DNA from: an uncultured Glaciecola sp.
GTDB lineage: Bacteria; Pseudomonadota; Gammaproteobacteria; Enterobacterales; Alteromonadaceae
Direction of reading: 5' to 3'
DNA: 64,000 bases
Assembly (NCBI RefSeq): GCF_937770335.1
Contig: NZ_CALJHY010000001.1
Location: 292,111 to 356,110, forward strand
The first letter of the stretch is position 1, and every line of letters starts with the position of its first letter. A program made the translations under genes and the position numbers. The notes beneath the pieces are model-generated. The model was given only the letters and a program-made list of their open reading frames with translations. It did no database searches and had not been told where the DNA came from. Shown one piece after another: positions 18,272 to 28,766 of the stretch.

Positions 18272-19684
18272 ATGCGCATAATGATATCAAAATATACAAC
18301 TACATCAATCCGTGCGGCAACATTGTTGTTGCTTGCTACAGTAACAATTTATTCATCTATGACCCCGGCCAGTGTATTAACTAATCAGCAAGATGGCGAC
18401 CAGAAAACCAATAATATCTATCAACAAATTATGCCTATGCGGGAGCGCTCAACAACCATTGATAAGTTGTTGAGCGACAAGCTAAACAATACCTTACCGG
18501 ACTTAATGCGCAGGGAAGGTATTGATATGTGGCTTTTAATATCACGAGAATACAATGAAGACCCCATATTAAAAACAATGCTCCCGTCGACTTGGTTATC
18601 AGCGCGTAGGCGCACCATTTTACTTATTGTTGATCCTGGAGAGGGTCTGCCACTTGAGCGTTATGCGGTAGCACGATATCAAGTAGACACATTATTCAAG
18701 AAAGCCTGGGATAAAGAAAAAGAACCGGACCAATGGCAGCGTTTAGTAGATTTGATTGCACAAGTAAATCCGCAAAAAATTGCTATTAACAAATCTGAAC
18801 ATTTTGCCTTAGCGGATGGCATCACTGCCACTGAGTATCTAGCATTCACCGGCAAATTGGGTAATGAATTAAGTCAACGGATCGTGTCCTCAGAAAATCT
18901 AGCGATTGCTTGGTTAGAAACGCGTACTCAACTTGAAATGGAGCTTTATCCAACAATAGTAAAAATTGGTCACACCATCATAAAAGAGGCCTACACCAGT
19001 GGTTTTATAAAACCTGGTGTGACGACAACTAATGATGTTATGTGGTGGCTGAGAGATAAGAGCCGTTCATTGGCGTTAACTAACTGGTTTCATCCCAGTG
19101 TGAGTATACAAAGAGCAAGTGCTGAGAAATTTAATCATATCCAAGCATTCAGTAAGCGCGCAGAGCCACAGGTAATTCAACGTGGTGATTTGGTACACAT
19201 GGACTTTGGTATCACTTATTTGCGTCTCAATACCGATCAGCAGCAACATGCCTACGTATTAAATAAAGGAGAAGCCGACGCGCCGGATTATTTAAAGGCA
19301 GCACTGAAGAATGCTAACCGTCTGCAAGATATTTTCACTGACTTGTTCAAGGTCGGTAAAACAGGCAACCAGATATTGAAAGAGGCACGCGATCAAGCAA
19401 TTAATGAAGGTATCAAGCCATCTATTTATACTCATCCTTTGGGATACCACGGTCACGCAGCAGGCACTACTTTGGGAATGTGGGATTCACAGGGGGGAGT
19501 ACCGATACAAGGCGATTATCCATTGCATGCAAACACAGCATATTCAATTGAGCTAAACGCAGCTACATTTGTTGTTCAATGGGGCAAGGAAATTAGGATA
19601 ATGCTGGAAGAAAACGCGTTTTTTGATGGTGAGAAAGTCAGTTATATGGATGGTCGGCAAACAGAGTTTCATCTAGTTAACTGA
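18272..19684 (+). CDS. Exported M24-family metallopeptidase (Xaa-Pro aminopeptidase-like)
   Basis: About 470 residues: an N-terminal signal sequence, a creatinase-type N-terminal domain, and a pita-bread catalytic domain. Metal ligands can be seen: Asp in HMDFGITYL, Asp in LNTDQQQH, His in HPLGYHGHAAG, Glu in YSIELNA, and Glu in IMLEENAFF, so activity is likely. The ATG at 18272 is chosen because AGGA lies six bases upstream; the frame extends further to 18218, giving an extra 18 residues with no ribosome site. The family cleaves N-terminal Xaa-Pro bonds or amino-acid derivatives; this one acts outside the cytoplasm. A convergent terminator follows. Confidence 0.85.
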   Translation: MRIMISKYTTTSIRAATLLLLATVTIYSSMTPASVLTNQQDGDQKTNNIYQQIMPMRERSTTIDKLLSDKLNNTLPDLMRREGIDMWLLISREYNEDPILKTMLPSTWLSARRRTILLIVDPGEGLPLERYAVARYQVDTLFKKAWDKEKEPDQWQRLVDLIAQVNPQKIAINKSEHFALADGITATEYLAFTGKLGNELSQRIVSSENLAIAWLETRTQLEMELYPTIVKIGHTIIKEAYTSGFIKPGVTTTNDVMWWLRDKSRSLALTNWFHPSVSIQRASAEKFNHIQAFSKRAEPQVIQRGDLVHMDFGITYLRLNTDQQQHAYVLNKGEADAPDYLKAALKNANRLQDIFTDLFKVGKTGNQILKEARDQAINEGIKPSIYTHPLGYHGHAAGTTLGMWDSQGGVPIQGDYPLHANTAYSIELNAATFVVQWGKEIRIMLEENAFFDGEKVSYMDGRQTEFHLVN

Positions 19685-19710
19685 TCATTGCTCATCTTGT
19701 GAGATAAAAA

Positions 19711-19734
19711 AACCCAAAGCAATTGCTTTGGGTT
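19711..19734. terminator. Bidirectional terminator between the M24 peptidase gene and folE
   Basis: A perfect 24-bp palindrome with arms AACCCAAAGCAA/TTGCTTTGGGTT, flanked by A-rich sequence on the left (GATAAAAA) and T-rich on the right. It lies between convergent genes and can serve both. Confidence 0.75.
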
Positions 19735-19768
19735 TCAGTTGTCTAAACAATGTTTAATTTCAATTTTT

Positions 19769-20470
19769 TTAGCCTATGCTCTGAGTGCTGTTATAAAACT
19801 CTCTGCGCAAGTCTGGATTGCTATTAAACGCTCCTCCCAGAGAGCTTGTCTTGGTATACGATTGACTGTCTCTAATGCCTCTTGCTTTCACACAATAATG
19901 CGTTGCATTGATAGTAACCGCAACATCATCTGTACCCGTCAAAGCTTGGATCGCTACCATTACTTGCTGTGTGAGTCTCTCTTGCACTTGCGGGCGTTGC
20001 GCGAAGAAACCAACTAAACGATTTATCTTCGACAAACCGAGTACCTTATCTTTAGGTATGTAAGATACCGTTGCTGTGCCATCAATTGTCACAAAATGAT
20101 GCTCGCATGTGCTGGTCAGGCTAATCCCTGTTACTTGCACAGGCTGGTCAATACTCATCTTGTTCTCAATTTGAGTGATTTTTGGGAACGCGCGATAGTC
20201 CAGTCCAGAAAAGATTTCATTCACATACATCTTAGCAATGCGATTCGGCGTATCTTGCAAGCTATCATCAGCTAAGTCTAGGCCAAGAGTTTCCATCACA
20301 TCACGCATTGCTGCTTGAATTCTTATTCTTTTCTCTTCATTACTTAATCCGTTTTCGAACATAGGCGTTTCAAGGCCTTTAGCTTCCAATGCTCGGCGGA
20401 CAATAGTCGCTTCAGCTGAAATTGAAGGTTCAGCCGCTCCACGAATTTTTATAGCTTCATTTGCTAACAT
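19769..20470 (-). CDS. folE: GTP cyclohydrolase I
   Basis: FolE makes dihydroneopterin triphosphate from GTP, the first step of folate and other pterin synthesis. At 233 residues it is close to E. coli FolE (222), with long conserved stretches: [41 protein letters not shown]. The zinc and catalytic residues are Cys and His in TSTCEHHFV and Cys in [11 protein letters not shown]. The start ATG at 20470 has GGAAGA five bases upstream. It is divergent from folM, with 191 bp between, a common pairing of folate-type genes in gammaproteobacteria. Confidence 0.95.
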   Translation of the reverse strand: MLANEAIKIRGAAEPSISAEATIVRRALEAKGLETPMFENGLSNEEKRIRIQAAMRDVMETLGLDLADDSLQDTPNRIAKMYVNEIFSGLDYRAFPKITQIENKMSIDQPVQVTGISLTSTCEHHFVTIDGTATVSYIPKDKVLGLSKINRLVGFFAQRPQVQERLTQQVMVAIQALTGTDDVAVTINATHYCVKARGIRDSQSYTKTSSLGGAFNSNPDLRREFYNSTQSIG

Positions 20471-20661
20471 TTGGTCTTCCGTTTAATTATATATATTCAT
20501 ATACGTGCTACATCGTCAGAAAGGTTTACTTTTTCACCTCTGCCCCTTAAATTTTTCAAAAAAAGTTAATTTAGTTCGAATTTAAGAAATGCAACGTATA
20601 TGCTCTCAACATCTTTATACTGACCCATAAACAGCAATCACCAAAAGGACTCGGCTTTCTC

Positions 20662-21369
20662 ATGACTTCCCCCATACTCATTACAGGTGGCGCCCAACGC
20701 CTTGGTTTGGCAATCGCAAAAGACTTATTAGCCCAGCAACATAAAGTAATTATAACATATAGAACGAAAAAGCCCTCAGTAGATGAGTTAACAGCATTGG
20801 GGGCAGTGACAATTCAAGCCGATTTGTCTACTCAAGATGGTGTATTGAAGTTAATATCAGACGTAAACAATAGCACAAAAACATTGCGGGCGATCGTCCA
20901 CAACGCCTCTGACTGGAAGCAAGAATCCGATACTGATGATTACAACCACCTGTTTCAAAAAATGATGCAAGTACATGCAAACGCGCCTTATCAATTGAAT
21001 TTAGCGTTGCAGAATATGCTTTTATCTAATGATGTTGTAAGCGACATTATTCATATGACAGACTATGTGCAAGTAAAAGGTAGTAAAAAGCATATTGCCT
21101 ATGCGGCAAGCAAAGCGGCTCTGCATAATCTTACTTTGTCTTTCAGTGCACTATTAGCACCCAAAGTAAAAGTAAATAGTATTGCACCGGCGTTAGTCAT
21201 GTTTAATAAAGATGACTCCGCAGCTTACCGCGAAAAAGCACTCAAAAAATCTTTACTTGAAATTTGCCCTGGAGCACAGGAAGCCGTAAAAGCCGTAAAT
21301 TATTTACTTAGCAGTGATTATATTACAGGCCAAACATTGCACTTAGACGGTGGACGGCATCTAAAATAA
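20662..21369 (+). CDS. folM: Dihydromonapterin reductase FolM
   Basis: A 235-residue short-chain dehydrogenase/reductase. The dinucleotide motif is ILITGGAQRLGLA, the catalytic Tyr-Lys pair is in KHIAYAASKAAL, and the C-terminal LHLDGGRHLK is shared with E. coli FolM. FolM reduces dihydromonapterin to tetrahydromonapterin (cofactor of phenylalanine hydroxylase) and weakly reduces dihydrofolate. Divergent from folE and followed after 61 bp by a TonB receptor on the same strand with no hairpin between, so it may head a four-gene unit. AGGA lies 12 bp before the start. Confidence 0.92.
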   Translation: MTSPILITGGAQRLGLAIAKDLLAQQHKVIITYRTKKPSVDELTALGAVTIQADLSTQDGVLKLISDVNNSTKTLRAIVHNASDWKQESDTDDYNHLFQKMMQVHANAPYQLNLALQNMLLSNDVVSDIIHMTDYVQVKGSKKHIAYAASKAALHNLTLSFSALLAPKVKVNSIAPALVMFNKDDSAAYREKALKKSLLEICPGAQEAVKAVNYLLSSDYITGQTLHLDGGRHLK

Positions 21370-21430
21370 CAATACATTTCAATTACTTACTTTATTTAAA
21401 AAAATTATAATTTAAAATTACAGGTTTACA

Positions 21431-23569
21431 ATGACAATTTTTCATCCTCAAGTTACACATTCTTTTGCTGAGCGCATCGCAAACTTAGGCTTCGCACCAC
21501 GGGCCGTTTCAGCCGCCCTTGTTATATTATTACTCGCTTGTGGCGGCAACGCTTTAGCTAATTCAGCGCAAATTGAAAGTTCCCCAAGCGCAGTCTCAAA
21601 AATAGATCAGCCAATAGAAAGGATAGTGGTTACCGCGAACCGCAGCAAAACTGCATTGTTATCAACACCAGCAGGCGTTGGTGTCATTCACTCAGCGGAA
21701 TTAGATTTAATTGGCCACCAGCATATTAATCAAGCATTAGGTCGCATTGCTGGCACATGGATTAGTCGTGGTAATGGTCAAGAGCACTTAACTGCAGTCC
21801 GCTCTCCAGTGCTTACTGGCGCCGGCGGATGCGGTGCATTTTTTATGGCCCTTGATGGGATTTCATTGCGCGCACCTGGCTTTTGCAATGCCAATCAATT
21901 ATTTGACGCCAATTCAGAGCAAGCAAGAAGTATTGAAGTGTTGCGAGGCCCTGCAAGTGCATTGTACGGAACGAATGCGGTGCATGGTGTTATTAATATT
22001 TTATCGCCCGATGCGTTTTCTAACGAAGCTAATTATGTCGCTATTCGCGCTGGTCGTGATGATCATATTAAAACCAGTTTAGGTTTTCGGTCACAACAGG
22101 AGGATTCCGCATTTGGTTTATTTACCAACTTAACTCAAAATAACGGATATCAAGCGAATAGCGGTTATGACCAGCAAAAACTAACGGCGGTATATGAACA
22201 CAGAGGTGATACTTGGCAGAATAAAACCTTAGTGGATATGGCTAACCTGAATCAAGAAACAGCCGGATTCGTTGAAGGTTTTGAGATTTTCAAAGATGAC
22301 CAAGCACGCCGCTCCAATCCCAATCCTGAGGCTTATAGAGATGTAAAGTCATTGCGCGCCTACTCTGCTTTTAGTCGCGAACTAAACACGGGCGAATTAA
22401 CGATTACCCCTTTCATAAGGTGGAATGAGATGGCATTTTTACAGCACTTCTTGCCTTGGAAAGCGCTTGAAGAAAACAGCAGCGCTAGCATGGGCCTGCA
22501 GGCACAATATTCTTATGTTGTGGGCGAGCTCTCGGTAATAGCCGGATTGGATAGTGACTTTACTCGCGCAAACTTGCGAGAAACCCAAACACAAAATTTC
22601 TCGCCCACTATTCCGGCTGGCGAACATTATGATTATGATGTCGATGCCACTCAAATTGCCTCCTATTTGCAGTTGCAGTGGCAAGTGGTCGATTTTCTTA
22701 TTAGTGCTGGTGGTCGAGTTGAATATATTAATTATGACTATAACAACCTGTTATCTGATGGCAGTGCTTGCGCCATTGGCGTAACTGCTTGCCGGTTTTC
22801 GCGCCCTGCTGACCAAGAAGTCGACTTTACGGTATTTTCACCCTCATTATCCGTGCTGTATTCGATAAATAACCAACAATCGATTTATGCAAAATGGAGT
22901 CAAGGATTTAGAGCACCTCAAGCTACCGAGTTATTTAGGCTTCAAAACAACCAAACCATCACTGATTTAGAAGAAGAAAAAATGGATGCCCTGGAGCTCG
23001 GTTGGCGTTTATATTCTGATAACGTCAGTATTGATGCCGCTATATTTGTGCAAGAAAAATCAAATTTCATTTTTCAAGACAGTAACCGACAAAATCTATC
23101 AAATGGAGAGACCAGTCACAACGGCGCAGAGATATTGGTCTCATATAATGTCAATGACAATGTCTACGTAAAAGGCAATTTAAGTTATGCCAAACATGAG
23201 TATACAAACGCACTGACACTTGCTCGTACTAATATAAAAGGCAATGAAATTGACACCGCACCTGAATTTATGGGCTCCGTCCAATTAGGTTGGAATATCA
23301 ACTCTGCGTTACTAACTGAGTTGTCATTGCAGCGTTTGGGCAACTATTTTTTAAATCCTGAAAACACAGCCGAGTATGCAGGACACACCTTGTTAGATTT
23401 AAATTTACGCTATGCATATTCAGATCAAGTCGTTTTAAGTGCCAATATCTACAACTTGTTGAATGAAGATTATGCTGAAAGAGCCGACTTTGGCTTTGGC
23501 AACTATCGTTATTTTGTTGGGCAACCGCGTCGAATTTTCTTAACAGCAACGTGGCAATGGGCGCAATAA
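21431..23569 (+). CDS. TonB-dependent outer-membrane receptor of unknown substrate
   Basis: A 712-residue receptor: signal peptide ending near NALANS, TonB-box-like IERIVVTAN, a plug with RSPVLTGAGGCGAFF (a Cys-containing plug loop) and EVLRGPASALYGTNAVHGVINI, then a barrel ending in Trp-Ala-Gln. It resembles siderophore/cobalamin receptors only in general. It lies between folM and aguA/aguB with gaps of 61 and about 58 bp and no visible terminator, so the four genes may be co-transcribed. Context would suit a pterin, polyamine or agmatine-related ligand, but that is pure inference. Confidence 0.85.
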   Translation: MTIFHPQVTHSFAERIANLGFAPRAVSAALVILLLACGGNALANSAQIESSPSAVSKIDQPIERIVVTANRSKTALLSTPAGVGVIHSAELDLIGHQHINQALGRIAGTWISRGNGQEHLTAVRSPVLTGAGGCGAFFMALDGISLRAPGFCNANQLFDANSEQARSIEVLRGPASALYGTNAVHGVINILSPDAFSNEANYVAIRAGRDDHIKTSLGFRSQQEDSAFGLFTNLTQNNGYQANSGYDQQKLTAVYEHRGDTWQNKTLVDMANLNQETAGFVEGFEIFKDDQARRSNPNPEAYRDVKSLRAYSAFSRELNTGELTITPFIRWNEMAFLQHFLPWKALEENSSASMGLQAQYSYVVGELSVIAGLDSDFTRANLRETQTQNFSPTIPAGEHYDYDVDATQIASYLQLQWQVVDFLISAGGRVEYINYDYNNLLSDGSACAIGVTACRFSRPADQEVDFTVFSPSLSVLYSINNQQSIYAKWSQGFRAPQATELFRLQNNQTITDLEEEKMDALELGWRLYSDNVSIDAAIFVQEKSNFIFQDSNRQNLSNGETSHNGAEILVSYNVNDNVYVKGNLSYAKHEYTNALTLARTNIKGNEIDTAPEFMGSVQLGWNINSALLTELSLQRLGNYFLNPENTAEYAGHTLLDLNLRYAYSDQVVLSANIYNLLNEDYAERADFGFGNYRYFVGQPRRIFLTATWQWAQ

Positions 23570-23627
23570 TGGCTATAATCGACAGATTCATTATAGATGC
23601 TTGATTTGGTTAGGAACCCAACCAATT

Positions 23628-24695
23628 ATGTTTTTTAAAAATTCAAAGCAAGATTTGACTCTTCTTCCTGAGTGGGCTGAGCAAGAGGCGGTTATTCTTG
23701 CATGGCCAAATGCAGATACGGACTGGCAGCCATGGCTTGACGAAGTTCAAGTTACTTACCTTAGTTTAATTACTGCTATTAATGATGCCAATGCGATTGT
23801 TATTTTGCTTTGTCGCCAAGCAGAGTTAGGCTTGATCAAAAGCCTTATTCCATATTCGGCAAAGGTGCTTTGCATAACTTGCGATTACAACGATACGTGG
23901 GTGCGTGATTATGCATTTTTAACTTGTGAGTCAGCGCATGGAAATGTGCCCGTCAGTTTTCGCTTCAATGGTTGGGGCCAGAAATTTGATGCCACTAAAG
24001 ACAATACAATAAATCAACTCGTTTTAGCCCAGCTTTGTCAGCAACCTATGCAGTATACCGATATTGTGCTGGAAGGCGGTGCACTCGAAATTGACCAAAA
24101 CCAACACCTAATATCAACTCGTTCATGCTTATTGAATGAACTGCGAAATGGCGAGCTAACTGAGAAGGAATATGTTGATATATTTGCCCATCAACTGGGT
24201 GCGTCGATTACCAGCATCTTTCAGCATGGTCATTTAGAAGGCGATGATACGGACGGGCATATCGATACTTTGGTGCGCTTTACTCCATTGCATGGTTTAG
24301 TTATTCAAGGCGCTTATAACAGACCAAGTGATGATCATTTTGAGGGGCTTTTTAAACTACGGATGGAATGCCAACAAGCGTTTCCTACACATGATATTCA
24401 TGAACTACCTCTTCCTAATATGTACAATAAAGATAGTGAGCGCTTACCTGCATCCTATGCAAATTTCCTTATTTGTAATAAGTCAGTTTTATTTCCTATT
24501 TATAAACAAGAAGAGGATGCCCAGGCCTTAGAAATTATTCAAAAGGCATTCCCAAATCATAAAGTTGTAGCTATTAACTGCGCACCATTAGTTCAGCAGT
24601 TCGGTAGTTTACATTGCATTACGATGCAAGTGCCTGTGGATACCTTAAAGTCTGAAATTATCCATCAAGGGCAACGCGGGGTGAGCGAATTATGA
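23628..24695 (+). CDS. aguA: Agmatine deiminase
   Basis: AguA turns agmatine into N-carbamoylputrescine, the second step of the arginine-to-putrescine route. It belongs to the PAD (peptidylarginine deiminase-like) fold: NDTWVRDYAF with the catalytic Asp, VLEGGALEID, HLEGDDTDGHIDTLVRF with catalytic Asp and His, and the nucleophile Cys in GSLHCITMQ near the C-terminus. The TTG at 23601 is the extreme start; the ATG at 23628 (MFFKNSKQ) is preferred because family proteins begin close to the first conserved segment LLPEWAEQEAV. The next gene, aguB, begins 46 bp downstream and completes the pathway. Confidence 0.92.
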   Translation: MFFKNSKQDLTLLPEWAEQEAVILAWPNADTDWQPWLDEVQVTYLSLITAINDANAIVILLCRQAELGLIKSLIPYSAKVLCITCDYNDTWVRDYAFLTCESAHGNVPVSFRFNGWGQKFDATKDNTINQLVLAQLCQQPMQYTDIVLEGGALEIDQNQHLISTRSCLLNELRNGELTEKEYVDIFAHQLGASITSIFQHGHLEGDDTDGHIDTLVRFTPLHGLVIQGAYNRPSDDHFEGLFKLRMECQQAFPTHDIHELPLPNMYNKDSERLPASYANFLICNKSVLFPIYKQEEDAQALEIIQKAFPNHKVVAINCAPLVQQFGSLHCITMQVPVDTLKSEIIHQGQRGVSEL

Positions 24696-24741
24696 GAACT
24701 CAAACATCATACAACCTGAGTAAAAAGGTGGGTTCATTAAA

Positions 24742-25632
24742 ATGAAATCAACATTAAAAATAGGCATTGTTCAGCAATCTGTTGTTTCTAACAATAAACT
24801 TGAAAACTGGACCAAGAGCGCGCAAAAAATTAAACAATTGGCAGCTGATGGATGCGAGTGCATTTTGTTACAAGAGCTGCACAGCACACTGTATTTTTGT
24901 CAGCAAGAAGACGTTGACGCTTTTGATTTGGCCGAGCCAATTCCGGGCGACGCAACCGCTTATTTTGGTGAGTTAGCCGCCGCACTAAATATCGTTTTAG
25001 TTACCTCATTATTTGAGAAACGCGCATCCGGTTTATATCACAATACAGCCGTTGTATTTGATCGCAGTGCCCAGATAGCAGGCAAATATCGAAAAATGCA
25101 TATTCCTGATGATCCAGGATTTTATGAGAAATTTTATTTCACGCCAGGTGATATGGGCTTCGAACCGATCCATACCAGTGTAGGTAAACTGGGTGTATTG
25201 GTTTGTTGGGATCAATGGTATCCGGAGGCAGCTAGGTTGATGGCGATGGCTGGCGCAGACATTTTATTTTATCCAACAGCTATTGGCTGGGATAAAACTG
25301 ATACACTTGATGAGCAACTGCGCCAACAAGACGCATGGCAAACCATTCAACGAGCGCACGCCATCGCAAATTCAGTGCCTGTTGTTGTTGCTAATCGTGT
25401 TGGTTTTGAGCCTTCTCCGGTTGCTGATGAGCCCGGTATTCAGTTCTGGGGACACAGTTTTATTGCTGGCCCACAAGGTGAAATATTAGCCCAAGCAAAC
25501 AGTGATGATGAGCAAGTATTGTCAGTTGAACTCGATATGCAGCGCACCGAAAGCGTGAAACGAATTTGGCCGTATTTTAGAGATAGAAGAATAGATGCCT
25601 ACAGTGATTTAACAAAACGCTGGCGTGACTGA
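24742..25632 (+). CDS. aguB: N-carbamoylputrescine amidase
   Basis: AguB hydrolyses N-carbamoylputrescine to putrescine, carbon dioxide and ammonia. It is a nitrilase-fold enzyme of 296 residues with the Glu-Lys-Cys triad: Glu in LLQELHSTLYF, Lys in GKYRKMHIPDD, and Cys in LVCWDQWYPEAAR. The plant-like CWDQWYPEAAR segment is specific to this subgroup. AAGGTGGG lies upstream of the ATG at 24742. It is the last gene of the probable folM-receptor-aguA-aguB run. Confidence 0.93.
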   Translation: MKSTLKIGIVQQSVVSNNKLENWTKSAQKIKQLAADGCECILLQELHSTLYFCQQEDVDAFDLAEPIPGDATAYFGELAAALNIVLVTSLFEKRASGLYHNTAVVFDRSAQIAGKYRKMHIPDDPGFYEKFYFTPGDMGFEPIHTSVGKLGVLVCWDQWYPEAARLMAMAGADILFYPTAIGWDKTDTLDEQLRQQDAWQTIQRAHAIANSVPVVVANRVGFEPSPVADEPGIQFWGHSFIAGPQGEILAQANSDDEQVLSVELDMQRTESVKRIWPYFRDRRIDAYSDLTKRWRD

Positions 25633-25798
25633 GGTTAATTCGGCTCTTCAATTTTGATGTTGAGACTATTATGGCTGTCGTGTAACAATTTCTAACAATC
25701 TAATCTGCTCATGCACTTGTGCAATTGAGCGGTTTCTAATAAGTTAATTAAAACGTTAATTTAATGGCTTCTATATTGAAGTTGATAAGTGAGGACTT

Positions 25799-26032
25799 AT
25801 GTCAGGACAAGGATCAGGCGGAAATGTAATTGCAGCAATTTGCTCATTTTTTATTCCCGGTTTAGGGCAATTAGTACAGGGTAGAATATTAGCTGCGTTG
25901 GCTTTTTTTATTATCGCGACCGGCAGTTATACTTTATCGCTGACTGTTATTCTGATTTTCATGTGGCCGATAGGTGCAATCGCGCATATTTGGTCCATTA
26001 TTAGTGCCGCTAAATATCGGGCTGTAGATTGA
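25799..26032 (+). CDS. Small two-helix membrane protein, TM2-like
   Basis: A 77-residue protein with two membrane segments and the motif SFFIPGLGQLVQGRILAALAFF, which recalls the turn of TM2-type proteins (PGLGQ...). A polar N-terminus (SGQGSGG) precedes it. No function can be assigned. GAGGA lies six bases before the ATG at 25799. It stands alone between aguB and katG. Confidence 0.65.
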   Translation: MSGQGSGGNVIAAICSFFIPGLGQLVQGRILAALAFFIIATGSYTLSLTVILIFMWPIGAIAHIWSIISAAKYRAVD

Positions 26033-26394
26033 TAAAGTAGTCTTTCTGTATGATTATGCATCTAATAAAACAGTACAAAATGAGTAACCGGAGCCGTTTT
26101 ATTTCAAAATGGCTTTCATTTTCTACACTCATAAAATTACATACAGGCCAATATTAGCAAGCAAAGCGCCTATTTTATGAGAGCAATAAATGTGTAAAAA
26201 CACCCTTCCCGCAAATTTTCCGATTGTACCAATCGATTTTATTCAGCGCTGCTTTCAAAATTTTAAGTCTATACTTCGTAATTGAAACTACATTCGCATT
26301 AGTGGTGAGCAAGCATAGCGTTCATAATAAAAAATTATGCAACAAGTCTGTGCCGTTCGCGCTTCGCTTTTTTGTTGAACTAAGGATATGGAAT
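26033..26394. other. Intergenic region before katG
   Basis: A 362-bp gap holding the katG promoter. A small inverted repeat, CGATTG/CAATCG with a 3-nt spacer (26221-26235), lies 160 bp before the start. I saw no OxyR-like repeated ATAG/CTAT spacing. The frame of katG is open back to 26224, but without a ribosome site. Confidence 0.45.
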
Positions 26395-28662
26395 ATGAAT
26401 AAAACAAAATTATTTTCGACCACTCGCATTGCCGGAGTTATTAGTCTGTTGTTTATGTCAGGTAATGTGTTAGCGGAAACTGCCGAAATAAGTAAACCAA
26501 AAGGCGCAGTGGGTACAGGTGTAACTAAAGCATACCAAGCAAAAACTAATCAGTTTTGGTGGCCTGATCAACTTAACTTGTCGGCTCTGCGTGACCACGA
26601 CACGCGCTCAAACCCATATGGGTCAGATTTTAATTATGGTGAAGCTTTTAGTAAACTGGATCTCGCTGCAGTCAAAAAAGACATAGACTCTGTGCTAACC
26701 ACTTCACAAGATTGGTGGCCTTCCGACTTTGGTAACTATGGCCCTTTCTTTATTCGTATGACATGGCATAGCACTGGTACTTACCGAACGTTAGACGGTC
26801 GTGGCGGTTCTGCAGGGGCACAGCAACGTTTTGAACCATTAAACAGCTGGCCAGATAACGCTAACCTAGACAAAGCAAAAAGATTACTTTGGCCAATCAA
26901 AATGAAGTACGGTGAGTCTTTGTCTTGGTCTGACTTAATAGTACTAACTGGTAATGTTTCGTTAGAAAATATGGGGTTTGAAACCTATGGATTCGCCGGT
27001 GGCCGTGCAGACGATTGGGAGCCTGATCTCGTTTATTGGGGTCCAGAACTTGAAATGTTAGCAAGTGATCGTGAAGACCGTGATGGCAAATTGCAGCGTC
27101 CATTAGGGGCGACTCACATGGGTATAATTTACGTAAATCCTGAAGGTCCAAAAGGGGTTCCTGATCCTATCGGTTCAGCCAAAAACATCCGTACTACATT
27201 TGCTCGTATGGCAATGAACGATGAAGAAACATTAGCGTTGACTGCTGGCGGACACACCTTTGGTAAAATGCACGGGGCACATAAACCTGCTGATTGCTTA
27301 GGTCCTGAGCCTGCAGCAGCTGGTGTCGAAGAACAAGGATTAGGCTGGAAAAACAAATGTGGTAAAGGACATTCTGAAGACACTATATCAAGTGGCTTAG
27401 AAGGCGCTTGGACACAAGCACCAACAAGGTGGTCTTCGTTATATCTTAGCAACCTTCTGAATTTTGAATGGAAGCAAACACGCAGCCCTGCAGGTGCAAT
27501 TCAGTGGATACCTACCGACGAGTCGTTGCACAAAATAGTTCCTGACGCGCACATAAAAGGTAAGTTTAATCCACCGGTGATGACCACTGCCGACTTAGCG
27601 TTTAAGTTTGACCCTGAGTACAGAAAGATTGCTGAGCGTTTCTTAGCTGATCCAAAAGAGTATCAACTCGCCTTTGCAAAAGCTTGGTATAAGCTAACAC
27701 ACAGGGACATGGGCCCAAGAAGAAACTTTTTAGGTAGTGAAGTGCCTGAAGATATTCAAATTTGGCAAGATCCTATTTCAGATGATACGCAGTCGACGAT
27801 TGATAGTAAGGACGTTGCTAAGCTGAAATCTAAGATACTTGATTCAGGCCTCACTGTTCAAGAGTTAGTTAGAACAGCTTGGGCGTCTGCTGCAAGCTAT
27901 CGTGACACGGATATGCGTGGCGGTGCGAACGGTGCTCGTTTAGCTTTATCCCCACAAAAAGATTGGGCAGTTAACAATCCAGTGGAAGTAGAGAAAGTGA
28001 TAGCCGTTCTTAAAGGTATTCAAAGCGAAGCAAATGGTGGCTGGTTTAATAGCGACAAAGTATCATTAGCTGACCTAATCGTGCTCGGCGGAGCTGCTGC
28101 AATTGAACAAGCGGCTAAAGTTTCTGGGTATGACATACAGGTCCCTTTTAATCCTGGACGTGGGGATGCAACACAAGAACAAACTGGTGTTAACTCATTC
28201 TCATTGTTAGAACTCAGCGCTGACGGCTTTCGTAACTACTTCGACGTAAAAGAAAGTTATAAGTCGCCCACGGAAATGTTAGTTGATAAAGCAGATCAGC
28301 TTGATCTTTCAGTACCTGAAATGACTGTATTAATCGGTGGAATGCGTGCACTAGATGCAAACTATGCAGGCTCAAAGCATGGTGTGTTAACTTCTAAACC
28401 TGGAACATTAAGCAATGACTTCTTTGTCAATTTGTTAGATATGTCGACAGTTTGGCAGAAATCTGATGAGGACGGTATATACGAAGGTCTTGATCGCAGC
28501 ACAGGTGAAGCAAAGTGGACAGCAACCTCGGTCGATTTAATCTTTGGTTCAAACTCTGAGCTACGTGCAGTTTCCGAAGTATATGCCTTTGATACCTCGA
28601 AACAGAAGTTTGTTAACGACTTCATTGCCGCTTGGGTAAAAGTCATGAACGCTGATAGATAG
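26395..28662 (+). CDS. katG: Catalase-peroxidase with signal peptide (exported KatG)
   Basis: KatG destroys hydrogen peroxide by both catalase and peroxidase activity. The distal active site Arg-x-x-Trp-His is in [13 protein letters not shown]. The catalase cross-link residues are that Trp, the Tyr in [10 protein letters not shown] and the Met in [10 protein letters not shown], and the haem-binding His is in [11 protein letters not shown]. The C-terminal duplicated domain is complete. The ATG at 26395 has AAGGA eight bases upstream and begins a signal sequence ([21 protein letters not shown]), so the mature enzyme (about 730 residues) is probably periplasmic. The frame continues upstream to 26224 but this is unlikely to be translated. 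A strong terminator follows. Confidence 0.95.
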   Translation: MNKTKLFSTTRIAGVISLLFMSGNVLAETAEISKPKGAVGTGVTKAYQAKTNQFWWPDQLNLSALRDHDTRSNPYGSDFNYGEAFSKLDLAAVKKDIDSVLTTSQDWWPSDFGNYGPFFIRMTWHSTGTYRTLDGRGGSAGAQQRFEPLNSWPDNANLDKAKRLLWPIKMKYGESLSWSDLIVLTGNVSLENMGFETYGFAGGRADDWEPDLVYWGPELEMLASDREDRDGKLQRPLGATHMGIIYVNPEGPKGVPDPIGSAKNIRTTFARMAMNDEETLALTAGGHTFGKMHGAHKPADCLGPEPAAAGVEEQGLGWKNKCGKGHSEDTISSGLEGAWTQAPTRWSSLYLSNLLNFEWKQTRSPAGAIQWIPTDESLHKIVPDAHIKGKFNPPVMTTADLAFKFDPEYRKIAERFLADPKEYQLAFAKAWYKLTHRDMGPRRNFLGSEVPEDIQIWQDPISDDTQSTIDSKDVAKLKSKILDSGLTVQELVRTAWASAASYRDTDMRGGANGARLALSPQKDWAVNNPVEVEKVIAVLKGIQSEANGGWFNSDKVSLADLIVLGGAAAIEQAAKVSGYDIQVPFNPGRGDATQEQTGVNSFSLLELSADGFRNYFDVKESYKSPTEMLVDKADQLDLSVPEMTVLIGGMRALDANYAGSKHGVLTSKPGTLSNDFFVNLLDMSTVWQKSDEDGIYEGLDRSTGEAKWTATSVDLIFGSNSELRAVSEVYAFDTSKQKFVNDFIAAWVKVMNADR

Positions 28663-28724
28663 TAAACGTCATTATGGGCTTTTTATTGAGTCCGTATTAA
28701 CGCGTTAATTAGCTTTTATAATCA

Positions 28725-28766
28725 AAAATGCTGCACCATTTATTATGGTTGCGGCATTTTTTATTT
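28725..28766 (+). terminator. Rho-independent terminator of katG
   Basis: A 15-bp stem with one bulge (28725-28739 against 28745-28760, beginning AAAATGC and ending GCATTTT) around TTATT, followed by the T-rich tail TTATTTT. It lies about 60 bp after the katG stop. Confidence 0.85.

Noticed and set aside
26221..26235. Inverted repeat CGATTG/CAATCG before katG as an OxyR site
   Set aside because: Wrong base pattern and too far from the start; only a minor palindrome.
27129..27452. 107-codon open frame antisense to katG
   Set aside because: A shadow of the conserved katG frame; its residues show no independent protein features.
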